Notes under the pieces: generated by a model
Database searches by the model: none
Told to the model about the DNA's origin: nothing
Seen by the model: only the letters and a program-made list of their open reading frames with translations
Shown here: one piece after another, positions 12,901-24,690 of the stretch
Layout of the letters: each line of letters starts with the position of its first letter
How positions within the stretch are numbered: position 1 is the first letter of the stretch
Translations under genes and position numbers: made by a program
Assembly (NCBI GenBank): GCA_037903475.1
Contig: JBAJFG010000019.1
Location: forward strand, 4,525,001 to 4,589,000
DNA length: 64,000 nucleotides
Source of the DNA: Ancylostoma caninum
Taxonomy: Eukaryota; Nematoda; Chromadorea; Rhabditida; Ancylostomatidae
Direction: 5' to 3'

Positions 12901-14879
12901 AGAGGCAGCCTCACAGCTTGAATAAACATCTCACCGAGTAGAGCAAAATAATGTGATTATAGACAATTACGTTAATCTACTCGCCATATGTTTACTTCTT
13001 TCAGTCTGGGTCGATAAGTTCGGTTTGAATGGGATGGATGAAACATTATGTAGTTGCTCAGATGTTCACTACATTCGGCGGGGTTGGTTTGGCTACCTCG
13101 CAGGAGGTTTACCAGCTACTCAGGCAAACAAGATCAGCGAAATGTGTTGTGTGAAATGTATTGCCAAACAAGAGATCTCACCAAATGTATTGTCAAACAA
13201 AACTCTCCAGTTGTGTAGCCTCACGAACCTTGCCAACTGTATCTTCAAACAAAAGGGTTGTCAACCGCGCAAAAACTTCCATATTATCAGGAATCGTGCG
13301 ACGATATCAACCTTCTGAGTTCGCTGCCTTACCAGCTGAGCGATCCGGATCGACAACACCGAAGGCTGAGCTTCCAACTAAGAATGAAGTCAAATTGCTA
13401 TCCCACATGATTGCTATCCTATCTCACTAACCCGTTAAGTGTATGGCCAATAGATTTTCTTGCCTTTTGTATTGCCAAACAGAATCTCGAAACATTCTAC
13501 CGAAAGATGTATTGCCATGCAAAGTTTTATCCCGGAAATGTGCCAAACGCATTCCCTCGCCAAATGGACTGCCACCAATATTCAGAGAAAAAGCTTCTAA
13601 ACGGGTAACATTGCGTTGGCACTGCATTCAAATCCGCTGTAATTCATGTGGGTATTTTTGATGCTGCGGCTGCCTCACAATTCAGTTCAGGAAAAAAAAA
13701 AACAGAAGAAAAACAGATAATCAAAAACGCTACCATCACAGCTCCAACGCCCCCAAAATGTGGGAACGTAAAAAATGCTAGGAAAACGAGAAGACAGCAA
13801 AAAATTCCTCCGGTGAATATGCTTGAAGGCACTAGAATGCTGGAGCGATCATAATCAACGTCTGTGCAGCCGGAACGGGATTTATGACCTAAGTCGTGAG
13901 CTCAGTCCTTTCTCTAGACTATAAGGACGAGTTTAATCGGTAAAACATTTTGCTACTCTCACTATTATATGCAACTCGTTATTACTGCTTCTTTGGCCTT
14001 AGCATACCATACCAGCTTTACTCGAAATTTTCTTCCAAGACAATTTTGCTGGAAAAATGTTATGTGGAAACTTTTATTGACTATTCGAATCCGAGAAAAG
14101 CAGATTTTGCTTTCCTGTCATAAACAATGACCAGAATCACCGGAGCAGCACTTTCAAGCATAAAGGAGGGAAAACGAAGTAACTATGAGCGAAGTAAGCT
14201 TCCGCTAGGCCATGTTTGACAACAATGGGACAAAAAAGTTTCTGGTGCCAACTTATGTTCCAACTTCACAAACTTCCGCGAATGAAATGCAATGAAATGA
14301 TCTCTTAAGTTATCGTGTCTACAGGCTGGTTTTTGCTTCCAGCATGCACCATACTAAGAAAAAAAAGAAGCATTCAGATGCAGAGACTCAGCCCACTGAA
14401 TGTCTCACCTTGTCTCACACATGTCATGTATTAGGATGTCCGAAGCCTTCTCAAACAGCTAGCTTCTTTCAAAAATGAAGAATAACAGTAGCGCTCTTTG
14501 CGTGACCTCCATGCACGAGTTCTGCCACGCTACATACATATGTATTTATACTGCTTTTCTTGGATCCATAGCGTTGCATCCCAAGAAGAGGGTTGGACAG
14601 CGCAACAAAAACGCGAACTCTACCGATATGGTGAATTAAGAAAGAAGTCCTGTACACTTTCTGAGGAAAAATTCAATTTTCAATTCCCCAAAAACCGGGT
14701 TTGCGACTTTTTCGGTCTCATTCATTCATAACTCTGTGGTCAACCCCCATGGGAGTATCTTTCAAAACAAAAAAAAATAGCTGCAGTTCTAGGACAATTG
14801 GGAAATATTCTTCAGTTTTATTCTTACTACAACCGTTATTTATTTTCTATGAGCTGTACGAATAATTGCATTATTATTA
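9971..14879. other. gene-poor stretch, no gene recognised
   Basis: About 4.9 kb without an identifiable gene. Open frames at 9926-10207 (-, Cys-rich with several CxxC spacings), 10276-10524 (+), 10981-11358 (-, 125 codons, charged) and 11468-11839 / 11736-12095 (+) have no family I recognise and are mostly overlapped by open frames on the other strand. A loosely repeated motif around tgtattgccaaaca occurs at 13150-13580 and is listed separately. Confidence 0.4.
13150..13580. repeat. dispersed degenerate tgtattgccaaaca motif
   Basis: The motif tgtattgccaaaca or a close variant appears near 13155, 13185, 13225 (tgtatcttcaaaca), 13470, 13508 (tgtattgccatgca) and 13553 (ccctcgccaaatgg). Spacing is irregular (about 30-240 bp), so this is not a clean tandem array. 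It may be the wreck of an old satellite or a cluster of small insertions. No coding role is apparent. Confidence 0.35.
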
Positions 14880-15793
14880 GGTCGTCAAGTATGAAATGTC
14901 CGATTTTACGAGCGGTCAGTTTGACAGTCTCTATCTTCGAAGATTTACTAGATCTCTTCTCATCCTTATTTTCATTATGAAGGTACATCCTCTTCCTTTC
15001 AAAATCACTTCCTGGGTTTTTGATCAGTTTTCGAATTTTTGTTTGAAAGCATTTTTTGTAGAAATACTCAAAGACGAAAAATCGTGTCGTTTTGGAACAT
15101 AGGTTCCATTTTCCATCCATTAGAGCTGAGAAAGCTGGGAACATCAGGGTAGTGTGAGGGGACATTTGGCTAGTGAATGCACTGAACAGTGTTTGCTTGG
15201 GAAGTTCCGCTCAGGTGAAATGAAGCTCTAAAGTGAGTCTGACGATGAACCTGGATATCGATGAGCTAGAAGCAGAAGCCGAAGCGGATAGGAGTCAAAC
15301 TAGGTCAGCGTAAGCAGCAAGGTGTGATCTTTATAATCCATTAATATTTAGCTACTCAAGGCAATATGACCATTAAAAGTGGTTCGGCAAACAAATTTTT
15401 CCCAGTTTGACCCTCAAAAATGGGTGCCAATTTTTGGCCATTTTTCACAAATCCACGCTGCTTAAGCCAGAGGAGCAGGGGCGAAGACCAATCTGCCATT
15501 TGCTGTACTGGGCAAACCTTGCTCTATATGGCCACAACTACTTTCAGGGATTAGCTCACTTCTTGCTGGAGAAAATGTTCAATTTTAAACATGATGTTGG
15601 AAACGCTCCTCGCCACTTGACTGCTACTAGCTTTCCACGTTTCCAAGCTGTTCGCGAAATCATGCTGCAGTTAAAATGCCAGGGCTGTGGAGACAGTATA
15701 GGAGCATATTCGGATATCTTATACTGCACCTTGCTTTAGAAACACAACTCGAAGACTTCTCATCCAAAATCGGACATTTCATACTTGACAACC
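14880..15793 (+). mobile_element. decayed mariner element (914 bp)
   Basis: The left end reads ggtcgtcaagtatgaaatgt then ccgatttt. The right end is its reverse complement with one difference (ggttgtcaag...), giving inverted repeats of about 28 bp. TA lies immediately outside both ends (14878-14879 and 15794-15795). A mariner is normally about 1.3 kb, so this copy has lost part of its interior. The piece of transposase that remains is on the plus strand (15407-15739). These ends differ from those of the mariner at 31921-33190, so two mariner lineages are present. Confidence 0.82.
15407..15739 (+). pseudogene. mariner transposase, C-terminal remnant
   Basis: The open frame carries a stretch (HLLYWANLALYGHNYFQGLA followed by HFLLEKMFNF) that lines up with the conserved mariner transposase C-terminus, in which a His-x-Pro-Tyr-Ser-Pro-Asp-Leu-Ala-Pro-x-Asp block leads into a Leu-x-x-Phe-Leu-x-x-Lys-x-Phe helix. 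The Pro-Asp-Leu part has decayed: Ala-Asn-Leu replaces Pro-Asp-Leu, and the third catalytic Asp has changed to another residue. It cannot encode an active transposase. It lies inside the inverted repeats of the surrounding element and in the same orientation. Confidence 0.6.
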
Positions 15794-15795
15794 TA

Positions 15796-18700
15796 ATAAT
15801 ATCGACTTGCTTTTCTTCACTATGTAGTGCTGTATTGCTTAGTGTTCTATGAAGCTCAAAGAGGACAGATAGAGGCAGACAACTCTTGCAATTGGATTTC
15901 AAAAAAGTAGGAAGCGGCCTTTTGGATGAGATCTCGTTGATGGCAGAGTGACAGACTGGCGTAATTAATCGTCTGCTTCGATCGGTAAATTCAAGAAAAT
16001 TCAAAGATGAGCGCAAAGAGGCGCGACGCACACTGCCCATGGTTCGATCCCGCCAAGGCCCGGCTAAGCATTACATCTTTACCGGATTTGTACAGGGTCA
16101 CGAGATTCGTCTAGGAAGAATAGGGACCGACCGGATCATCCGATATACTCACAAGTCGTCGTTTAAAGGCAAGGTTCGGGCAAAATTCCATCTCTCGAAT
16201 TTCTATTGGATTTGTAGCCCACCTCGACACCTTGGACGAAAACTACAGAAAAATCCCTGAAAAGGTCCCACAACGAACGCTTTCGTTCGACAAATTCTGG
16301 GACTTTCTATTCTATTGCGGCGTTGTAGGAATAATTCATATTCACGCCACCGGTGGTCCGTTTGATGGGGTGGGGAAGGTTTCACGAAGTGTTCGTCCGG
16401 CTGTATGTAACTGAAGGTCCATCGTTGTTCAGTATGCACGCGCGCGGCCTTTGTCAGTTGGAGCGCGTTTTCCCACGGCTACCGTAGTCCTCGGACGTTT
16501 TGTCCCATGTCTATCGATAGGGCTTATATCGAGGGCTCAAACTTGAGATTCATGCTACACATATGTTTTGAACTCCAGAGAGCAAAAAACCTTGGTGGGC
16601 AAGATTTTGACCAGACCTTGCCTTTAAGGAATAAGCGTATGTACTTATTCCAAAAGCGCATACGATGTTGAATTGATGTCGAACAAGTGTCAAATCTTGA
16701 AGGAGATTGACTAATGGTTTTTTCATAGTTTTTATAGTCGTACGGGCTCGTACCCATATGGAGCATCGCAGCGATTTTGTCCTCGATCCTTTTTAATATG
16801 CCGTTTTGTTGTCTTTTCAGGAAAAAGTCCTGAAATGGGGAAGAGATGACAGCGCTGTCCATTTAAAACATCTCCAGTGGCCTTACCACATAATTTGCTT
16901 ATACATTTACAATTATTATCAGGTTGTAATCAACATGTTACACGTAAGCAGAATTTTTTATTCCAAAGTAGTTGAGTTATTGAAGTTAAGAAGAGCAAAA
17001 TGCCCCCGAAACATGTAGGATAAGCAAAAAGAAGCGATTCGACACCGCACATGTGTCATGGCAGCAACATCCAGTGACAAATGACTTATCAAATGAGATG
17101 AAAGAGAGATGCGTGGGGAGAAGCGCTGTGATTGGGAACAAATTTGTGTGGGATCCCTCTTGCCTCGCTTCCGGAAGCTGAATGATCGGTGACCCTGACT
17201 CTCCTGCCCTAGAACAGTGTTCAGGATGTGGGAAAATGGAGAAGAACTTGCTAAAATGACCTCATTTTGGTACTTTGTATCCCAGAGACTGGTTGTATTC
17301 AAAATGAAAAATTGGATCATTATTACTCGTTGTGTTCTCACTAGAGGTGGAACATGAAAGTGGCGGTTTGTTGAGAAACATGCCTAATCTTTGAAGCACG
17401 CGTTCGAATAAATGAGGAAGTTCAGGAAATTGGGGCTGTGGTTAGTAAAGCGAAGTGCGTCGCCTGATATAGAGCCAATTTCCGTTGTTCTATGTATAGT
17501 TCCCTAGGAAAACAATATGCAAAGCGTTCATGGACGAATCAAGTTTAAAATGATTGAAAAAATTAGCTCAAGATTGCCAACACCTGTACTGCCTGATAAA
17601 TCATTGAACTCACATAAATAAGCATGAGGAGGTGGACATACATATTGGGTGTTAACATAATCCCTTGGGCTTTCTTCAGTCGCGATTTTTCCCGTACCAT
17701 TTGGATTTTCCCTTAACGTGCTCTATAACGTCCAAAAGCGTTTGCTTTCCTCTACAATCCCGTCATCATGTGATTTCTCAGGAGTGGTGACAGAATTAAC
17801 TCCTTGACTTAAGAAGAAATACTCCAAATTGTGAGAAAACAGGATTTCCTTCTTGTATAAAATGGGGACCACTGCAACTGAAAAAAAGCGCTAGGGCTTA
17901 TGTTAACAGCATAATGTTGCAGATGGAACACTCTCAGATCCCATCCATAATGTCCTTTGGCTTTATAACCCATCTGGAGACTGGAATATGTATCTGTTTG
18001 CTTATTTATTACACCAAAATGGTGCACCACAATTCCTTCTCACATTACTTGTAATCCACGGTGAGAGGAAGAGCAACGAAAATCAGGAAGGCACCTGGCT
18101 GCACTACTTGGCTACTGCTGATTCATCTTATGCGCTCATTAGCTAGAAGAAAAGAAGGAGGAACTTCATAACCTGTAAATTATCATTCGTATAACAAATA
18201 GCTAGGACTGGGTACAGACTCGAGCTTTTCATCTGAAAATCTTCAAGACCAAAATTACTAACCTACTAGGGAACGTAAAGAGGCTTGTGGCTCGTAACTT
18301 TACTGAATTACCATGCCGTGGTTGAGGGAATTTTGAATGGAAAATCGTTGCGAAGAACATTCTTCGGATCTATTGAATACTGAACGAGAGTTGCAGATTG
18401 AACGCCTTCCACGAAAGCTGCGGTTTATTGTGAGCTATGTGCCGTATCGAGCAGAAAGCGGAGAGAACATTTCTGAAAAAGAAGTACAAATCAAACAGAA
18501 AATGGGGCCAGAACTTGCCTAGGAAACGGGAGAAGTGCGGAGAAAAACAAATGCCGGCTGCTTCACATTCTAAGTGGGATCTGGGAAATTTCCGAGTCAG
18601 GAACTATAGTATCAAAAGAGTTGTACTACTCTTGTAAGAAATCACATTACTTGGAGCAATGTTTACATTTTGGCTTCCAAGGACAGACGCTTAAATTTTA

Positions 18701-18924
18701 GCTCCCAAGGACACAGAAAAAGAGTCGGGGTCCTTTAAAATCATGGATTTTATCATGAAGCAGGAAACATTATTGTAATAAGGTACGCCAGGTTCTAAAG
18801 GCAAAGTAGGATCATTCTCAGGAGAAGAAAAAAGGTCATTGTCGAAAGAATTGCAAGACATCTCTTAAATGTGTATTTCATGCAAATTTTGCGCAGACTT
18901 CAGTCAACCGCAGCTAACGGAGGC
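15796..18924. other. gene-poor stretch, no gene recognised
   Basis: About 3.1 kb. Open frames at 16524-16862 (-, 112 codons) and 16958-17341 (-, 127 codons, Ser- and Phe-rich) have no recognisable domain. The sequence ggttcgatcccgcc near 16033 resembles a tRNA T-loop, but no cloverleaf can be drawn around it. Nothing else stands out. Confidence 0.4.
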
Positions 18925-19060
18925 ATGAGGTGCACATGGGAAGTGTACGGAATGCGCACGAGATTTGCACGGAATATGCATGAGATGCGCAGAAATATGC
19001 ATGCCATGTGGGTATGTGTGAGATGCGCATGGAATGCGCATGCGGCATGCATGCAACCAG
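18925..19060. repeat. degenerate 12-bp minisatellite (atgcgcatgaga type)
   Basis: About ten imperfect units of roughly atgcgcatgaga or atatgcatgaga follow one another with small length changes (for example gaatgcgcacga, gatttgcacgga, atatgcatgag, atgcgcagaa, atatgcatgcc, atgcgcatgga). The run is rich in alternating purine-pyrimidine GC and CA steps. All reading frames through it are open, so the short ORFs on both strands here are artefacts of the repeat. Confidence 0.75.
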
Positions 19061-20472
19061 ACACCCCCGCATGATGGAAACAGACGTGTTGCGCGATGTT
19101 TGCATGACTTCAACCATATGCATGAGTCCGATGACCGAAGTGATTGACTTAATCAATGCTTTTGTTTATTCTTTGTTGAGTGGATCGAAATTCTAACTAA
19201 CTTCATGCATGGAAGCAGCGCACATTTCACGCACATTTCATGACTACCTCAGTTTTCTTGCACATTTCTCTGACTCTGCTCATTGGTTATCTTATGCAAG
19301 CAAATGGAAATTGCTGTTTGAAAAAATTCTGAGTATGACTACCATGATTATGTAAGTGCGCTCACTTTATTCCAGGCATCAACTGTTCCTAATTGTTTGA
19401 TCCTTCAAAGAGAATGGAAAACAAAAAAAATTATGATGAAATGAATACGAATATAAAAAACGATGCTTTAAGACCGCTAGAACCAGGCAGACCAGATTCG
19501 CTAATATTATGATGATTTTTCACTAACTGGGGAGATTATAGTAAGTTCCACCAGGGGGGATAGTTGGAGAGGTGACAGGCGGAAAAATTGCGAGCAAGTG
19601 TGCAGCAGTTAGAGAGGAGCGGGAGGAAAGCAGGCAATCCGCACAGTCACTCAACTATTTCCATAAACGTCTGCAATGAACAGAGAACCCACAAACTATT
19701 GTTGAAACAGACCAAAGCATACAGTAGCGTGAGCCTGTCGGGTTCCGAGTACGTAACACTACATACTACCATACTCTTGCGCAGGCACATATAATATTAA
19801 ATTCCACTAACATAAAAAACCTGGGAATGACATAAAGCACAGGCAGCGAGCGATTCCTTCTCTCTCTGCAGAGTCAACAGCAAACAGATTTGCTGTTGGT
19901 GAACGAAATCCCAATAAACTAGTGCCAACAACGGCACAATGGCTCTTCTGAGGATGCGACAAGCGAGCGCGCGCTTAGCAATAACACGTGTAACTGACAT
20001 GTGAGATAGACACGGTGGCTTTTTCTCGAAATTGTTGCCAAGGAGCGAACAAGGTCGAAATTAACGAGAATGGTGTAAAAACGGAGGAGGATTCGTATGG
20101 AGAGTTCCCTGGCCCACATTAGGTTTAAGACATACTATTACTAGGCCACAATATCCTAAATAATTTTGAAATTTTCCTTGCTAAGTCCTCTCGATCCGGT
20201 CCGACAGATGAAGAACAAGTAGAGACCCCATCACCTGCGCTCCATGCAACAATTCCTTAAAGTACCAATACACCCTTGCAGAGCGAACTCAAGGACCTGC
20301 AAGACGCAGTACTGAAAGATTCGAGAGAAATTAGTCCAATCTGAATAGGAGCCGAATAGTGGCTACCAGTGGTGCGTGTGTGAACTATTTTGGAAGGGAG
20401 TGGGGGAAGGGGAAGAAAAGTGGCTGCTAAAAAGGAATGTTGAACCAGAAAAAATCTTTTTAAAAAATCATG
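19061..20472. other. gene-poor stretch
   Basis: About 1.4 kb with no recognised gene. It holds one arm of a dispersed 38-bp repeat (19658-19695, listed separately) and otherwise short unassigned frames. Confidence 0.4.
19658..19695 (+). repeat. 38-bp dispersed repeat, copy 1
   Basis: The 38 bases beginning tttccataaacgtctgcaat are identical to the reverse complement of 22458-22495, 2.8 kb away. The flanks show only weak similarity (an upstream aggcaa shared by both). The copies are the surviving conserved core of a larger repeated element that I cannot name. Confidence 0.85.
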
Positions 20473-21403
20473 ACTTATAATAACGGGCTTACTTCGTCTG
20501 TCACGTGTGTGTGTGTCAGAAACGAAATTTCCTGATTGGCCAGTGATGATGATTACGAGGTCAACAAGATGATAGGGACGGGTGTGGTGAGGTTCAAAGA
20601 ATGAACAGAAGCTCTAAAGGATGGGGAAGTGGAGAGCGGTGAGTGCACCGCGGTGTGGAGGGTGCGCCGGCGCCGAAAAATGGGGAAACGCCTGGGGACG
20701 GGTCCAACGGCGTGATAAGGCTGCGCCGGCGTCGAAAAGTGGGGAAACGCCTGGGGACGGGTCCAACGGCGTAATAACGGTGCGCCGGCGTCCAAAAGTG
20801 GGGACACGCCTGGAGACGGGTCCAACGGTGTGACAAGGATGCGCCGGCGCCCAAAAGTGGAAAAACGCCTGGAGTCGGGTCCAATGGTGTGCGCCGGCTT
20901 CCACAAGTAATAGGAATTCGCTAGGCGGGTCTATTCCTGCTTGAGGGGTACGCTTATCCTGTTTCGGCGGACCCTCCTACCTAAATCGCATAGATGTACA
21001 TTGTTTCCTTTCGTATCGGTGTTCTCTTCCCATTCCTTTGGAGAAGAACCACTCCTTCCTTTCCATTTATACACCGGTATTATCACTTGAATTACCACAA
21101 CAAGCAGTTGAGCCTAAATCATTTCAACATAACATTTGCACTGAATTGGTTACACTCAGTTCTTCACGGCCACTAACTTCGCTCTTATGGAGGAGCATAA
21201 CTTCGTTCATATGGGGGAAAGCTACCACCTACTGGATCAGGGTTTCTCAGAAGAGCGATAGAACTGCGTGGAAGGATGCAAATTTTATCAATCCATCTAC
21301 ACTTTTGTGTTTGCTTTCAACGTGCAGCATGCGAGCAAAGCGAGCATCAATAGAAGTCTGGAAGACCGGCGTTAGCCGGACGGCCAGACTGGTTACATAT
21401 AAG
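20473..21403. mobile_element. ~0.93-kb dispersed element carrying a 59-bp minisatellite, copy A
   Basis: The element opens with acttataataacg followed by ggcttacttcgtctgtcacg and a gtcagaaacgaaatt block, carries a 59-bp tandem array (20663-20905), and closes with gcgagcaaagcgagc, ccggcgttagccgg (a small hairpin) and acggccagactggttacata. The same start, the same array type and the same end occur in the same order at 26132-27118. Two copies with shared termini define a mobile element rather than a local array. It shows no long inverted terminal repeats and no coding capacity, and it ends in small hairpins, which could fit a non-autonomous Helitron. That class is a guess. Confidence 0.65.
20663..20905. 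repeat. 59-bp minisatellite, about four units
   Basis: Units beginning tgcgccggcg start at 20663, 20722, 20781 and 20840, giving an exact 59-bp period, with a shortened fifth start at 20890. Each unit runs tgcgccggcg, an aaaagtggggaaacgcctgg block, gacgggtccaacggcgtgat and then aag. Units differ from each other by a few substitutions. The overlapping ORFs on both strands here come from the GC-rich repeat, not from genes. Confidence 0.95.
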
Positions 21404-21490
21404 TGGAAGAAGGAATTGCAAACGTTCTAGGACGGAAGCTTCTTCTATTTTAGAGAGCACTCCATTCTAGCAGTAGAGGGTGGGAGGAGT

Positions 21491-21508
21491 GGGGGGGGGG
21501 GGGGGGGG
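21491..21508 (+). repeat. poly-G tract (18 G)
   Basis: Eighteen consecutive G residues follow gtgggaggagt and lead into agg ccaggaggggg. A run this long can form quadruplex structures and is a common place for sequencing and assembly length error. Confidence 0.95.
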
Positions 21509-22457
21509 AGGCCAGGAGGGGGAGTGGTTCACTCATTGCATCCGCTACCGATGTCTAGTTTTACGGCTCAGATAACGTCCGATTGTCTTTGAGATCGAAT
21601 GTTCAGTCTCGAATGAGAAGATGAGCCGGACAAACTGTCGGAAGGACAGCAGCAGAAAGAGGTCTCAATCACGTGGTCAAGAAGCGAGAAACGGACAAAG
21701 AGGAACTTTGAGAAACTCAACACTAGAATGGAATTGTGTAGAGGATGGTGCAGAACGACGACCGCAGAACGTCGGAAGGACCGTAGCAGAATAACGCAAC
21801 AAGGGGAACTGTAAGAACCGCAGGTCATCTGTCTTTTTTCTGCTACGGTTTTTCTGAAAGTTAGTCCAAGAACTGAAACTTACGGAGAAAAAGAAAGCAC
21901 AAGAAGGAGAGCAATGCACCTCTAGAGAAGAGATAGAGAGCTAGATATAAGGCTTTTCCTCCCTTTAAATATGGATTTTTTGGAAGGTTTTCCAATTAAT
22001 GAATTTATTGGTTCGGTCGGTTTACATTTAACCCTAGGTATGTATATAGGGTAAATTCTTAAGAATTCTACCGCAAAATCCGCAAGCTTTCATTCGGCGT
22101 CGCTAGGACAGGGTATGCGAAGACATCTGGATAAAAATCCGGAAGGAATAATGTGTTGGTTGAAATCCCCTCCCTCAGCTGAGCCGCGAATAGGAGGCGG
22201 GCCAATAATGCTGCTCACCAGTCTCGCGCGGACTAACGAGACATCAAAGACGTAGCGCTTCTCGCTACTATTCTTGGCCTCATTGGCCAAAGATCAAAAG
22301 TTCAAAGTTGTCATTGCATGACGCGGGCAACACGTGCACTTCGTTCGATTTAGAAAACAAAAACATTATAAAGCTGAGATTTGTTTTGCTGCTGACTGCT
22401 GTCATTTGAAACCCTTCATATGATGTCCGTTGCATCTGACGGGATGCGAAAGAAATT

Positions 22458-22495
22458 TTTGTGGGTTCTCTGTTCATTGCAGACGTTTATGGAAA
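22458..22495 (-). repeat. 38-bp dispersed repeat, copy 2
   Basis: Exact reverse complement of 19658-19695. On the minus strand it sits in a 131-codon open frame (22416-22811) that contains no other recognisable feature. Confidence 0.85.
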
Positions 22496-24078
22496 ACGTT
22501 GCCTGCCCATTCTTTGGAACCATAGAGATCCCGAGGCGCTGAACCTCTGAAGCGTTGTGGCATGCTACAGCCCTTCTTGAAATGATAGACGGACTCCGTG
22601 ACCGCAGGAACACACTGGGACCTGAACGATGAATGCGGAAATAGCACGCTCCAAGTGGGACTGTCGCGTAGGTCCCGCCGCGATCTTGTGGCCGCGACAC
22701 TGTGAAACCGCCCGCGTAGTACGTCTTATATTTCCGACAAGGACTGCGTAGAAAAGGTATGAACATTGAGTTGAGTAATAACGCCCTTCTCTTTCCAGTG
22801 TTTTCTCCCATGTCATGTTTCTTCGCATATTACTTGAGTATGTACATTTCTGAGTTTTGATACCAAATAGTTGAATTTTTTTCCTCGATCGCAATATCAC
22901 AAAAGAATTCAAAAGAGTCACAATTTTCCTCAATTTTTTACGCAAGAAGAATCTCAGGTACGCGCTGATCACAACTGAATGTTACATAGTTCCTCCGGGG
23001 ACCCATTTTTGGGACGCTCCTTCTGTGAAGTATGCGAGATGCCCACTGAGACATTTGCAACGAGGCAGTGCCTCTCGCCCTATTGCTTGTTTTACCGTTG
23101 TTAGCTGCACTTTACTTGTCTCTTTTTCATTGATCTTGTCGCACGTTCTTTGCACGTGCAACAAAGACGGATAGAACTTGAAAGCGCAAGTTTAACTGAT
23201 GTATTCTGCACGTGCATACAAAGTGGATGATAGATACAAATACGAAACTGCAGACTTTTGAACTCGGAGAATTATTTCCTCACTCAAGTTCAAACTATAT
23301 ACGTCTGCTAATGCGACCGAAAAATCAGCTAGAGTTTAAGCATGTGTATGTGTGCGATAGAACTAGCAGGAATGAATCTTTCAATACATCTTTTTGTGAA
23401 AAGAACATTGAAGAACATTCCCGAAGGAAAACCGTGAGTAAAGCACTAATTTTTGTATACCAAAAAAAAAAAACGAACGGTAGAAAATGCCGGGTAATTA
23501 TCCAGCAACCTAATTGATACTTACGACTAATCACCATGATTTGACTAGTGAATCAAATGAGATTTCGAAAAAAAAAACCAAAAATTTAAAAAAGAGTAAA
23601 GTCTGTTGTCTAAAGTTGTCTAAATAATATATTAGATACACATAGTATACGGCATTCGAACATTCGACGTCAAATAAACCGTAAATTTCAATTCCCGGAA
23701 AAAAGATAGCTGTACAGCCTTGAGGAGCGAGAAGAAGAGCTGTGGTCCTTTCTGCTTGTGGAATATACCATTTTCGGAGAGCGCTAAATTGGGTAGTGCA
23801 TTAATTGAATTTATTCGGCATTTATTCGTTCAGATATATTAAGGGAAACATTAGGGAGGGAGGAGGGGAGCGTGAGTCTCTCTATTTCATGGATTCTCAG
23901 ATTTGCTTACCTCATCCGAGGTGGAATATCTATTCGGATTCATATGTATTCGAATACGCTCTCCTGCCATGCACAAAGATGCTATGTATTTATGAAATAG
24001 TTATGAAATAAACAGCACTGTCTGAATCTGTAAATATGTATAAAAGTGAAAGTTTGTATGTATGTAGGTATGTATGTA

Positions 24079-24322
24079 CAGTCTATTAGCTCACAGAGGG
24101 CGCCCGATCCGACTTTGTCCGCAACTACGACCTCATCATTTTTCGGCTAACTGATCAATTTTTTGTACTTTTTTGATATGCATATGGTGTGGTCCCTTCC
24201 ATTCTTATGTTTACCTATTGCCATTTGCTAAAATATCCTTCCAAACGCATTCTGCATTCTGCGGGCAAAGTCGTAATTGCAGACAAAGTCGGATCAGGCG
24301 CCTTCTGTGAGCTACTTAATGG
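24079..24322. mobile_element. foldback element with ~50-bp arms
   Basis: The left arm (24079-24131) contains ctcacagagggcgcccgatc followed by cgactttgtccgc. The right arm (24270-24320) is its reverse complement with about seven mismatches. The arms are separated by about 140 bp of AT-rich sequence. A short gtat repeat (24055-24080) abuts the left arm, and the upstream segment tataaaagtgaaagtttgta may be part of the same element. No coding capacity; a MITE or other foldback element is the likely class. Confidence 0.75.
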
Positions 24323-24455
24323 ACCATATGCATGTAATGAATGGGAATCGCGGAGGGTGAACCGATCCGAACCAGATTTTACATGCACATCCATCAAGAG
24401 TCGATAAGGTTCTAGGCCACATTTTGCGAGACATTATCGATTGATCAATCGGTCA

Positions 24456-24690
24456 TATCGATTTTATTGATTTTTCGCTGTCTTTGCACAGGGGTAGGTG
24501 AGGACATGCCTGTCTACTGGGGTTCCTCGATACGCTAATCACTAATATGATAACCGTTTTGAATGACATATTGATTTATCGATTTTATCCAACTTTCGCT
24601 CTTCTAGAACATTCTAGCCTATGGGGCAGTGAAGACATGCCTACTGGGGTTCCTCAATACGGTGAATATGAATATGGCAATCACTTTGCA
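24456..24690 (+). repeat. tandem duplication of a ~115-bp segment
   Basis: Two diverged copies in direct orientation. Copy 1 (about 24456-24545) has tatcgattttattg and tgaggacatgcctgtctact then ggggttcctcgatacg. Copy 2 (about 24578-24690) has tatcgattttatcc and tgaagacatgcctactgggg then ttcctcaatacg. The segment tgatcaatcggtcatatcga upstream is also palindromic. No coding role is evident. Confidence 0.65.

Larger units (their letters stand above)
21404..24078. other. gene-poor stretch, no gene recognised
   Basis: About 2.7 kb. It contains the G18 tract at 21491-21508, the second copy of the 38-bp repeat (22458-22495) and a moderately GC-rich segment (22600-22740) whose minus-strand frame 22416-22811 is open for 131 codons but unrecognised. 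The purine-rich segment 21600-21830 contains gtcggaaggac-gagcagaa twice, about 140 bp apart. Confidence 0.4.

Noticed and set aside
15980..16060. Possible tRNA (ggttcgatcccgcc resembles a T-loop box)
   Set aside because: No acceptor, D or anticodon stems can be drawn at the right distances, and no A-box match lies about 45 nt upstream.
20553..20906. Pro/Arg-rich ORFs on both strands over the 59-bp array
   Set aside because: They follow the repeat units and end at the array borders. They are artefacts of the minisatellite.
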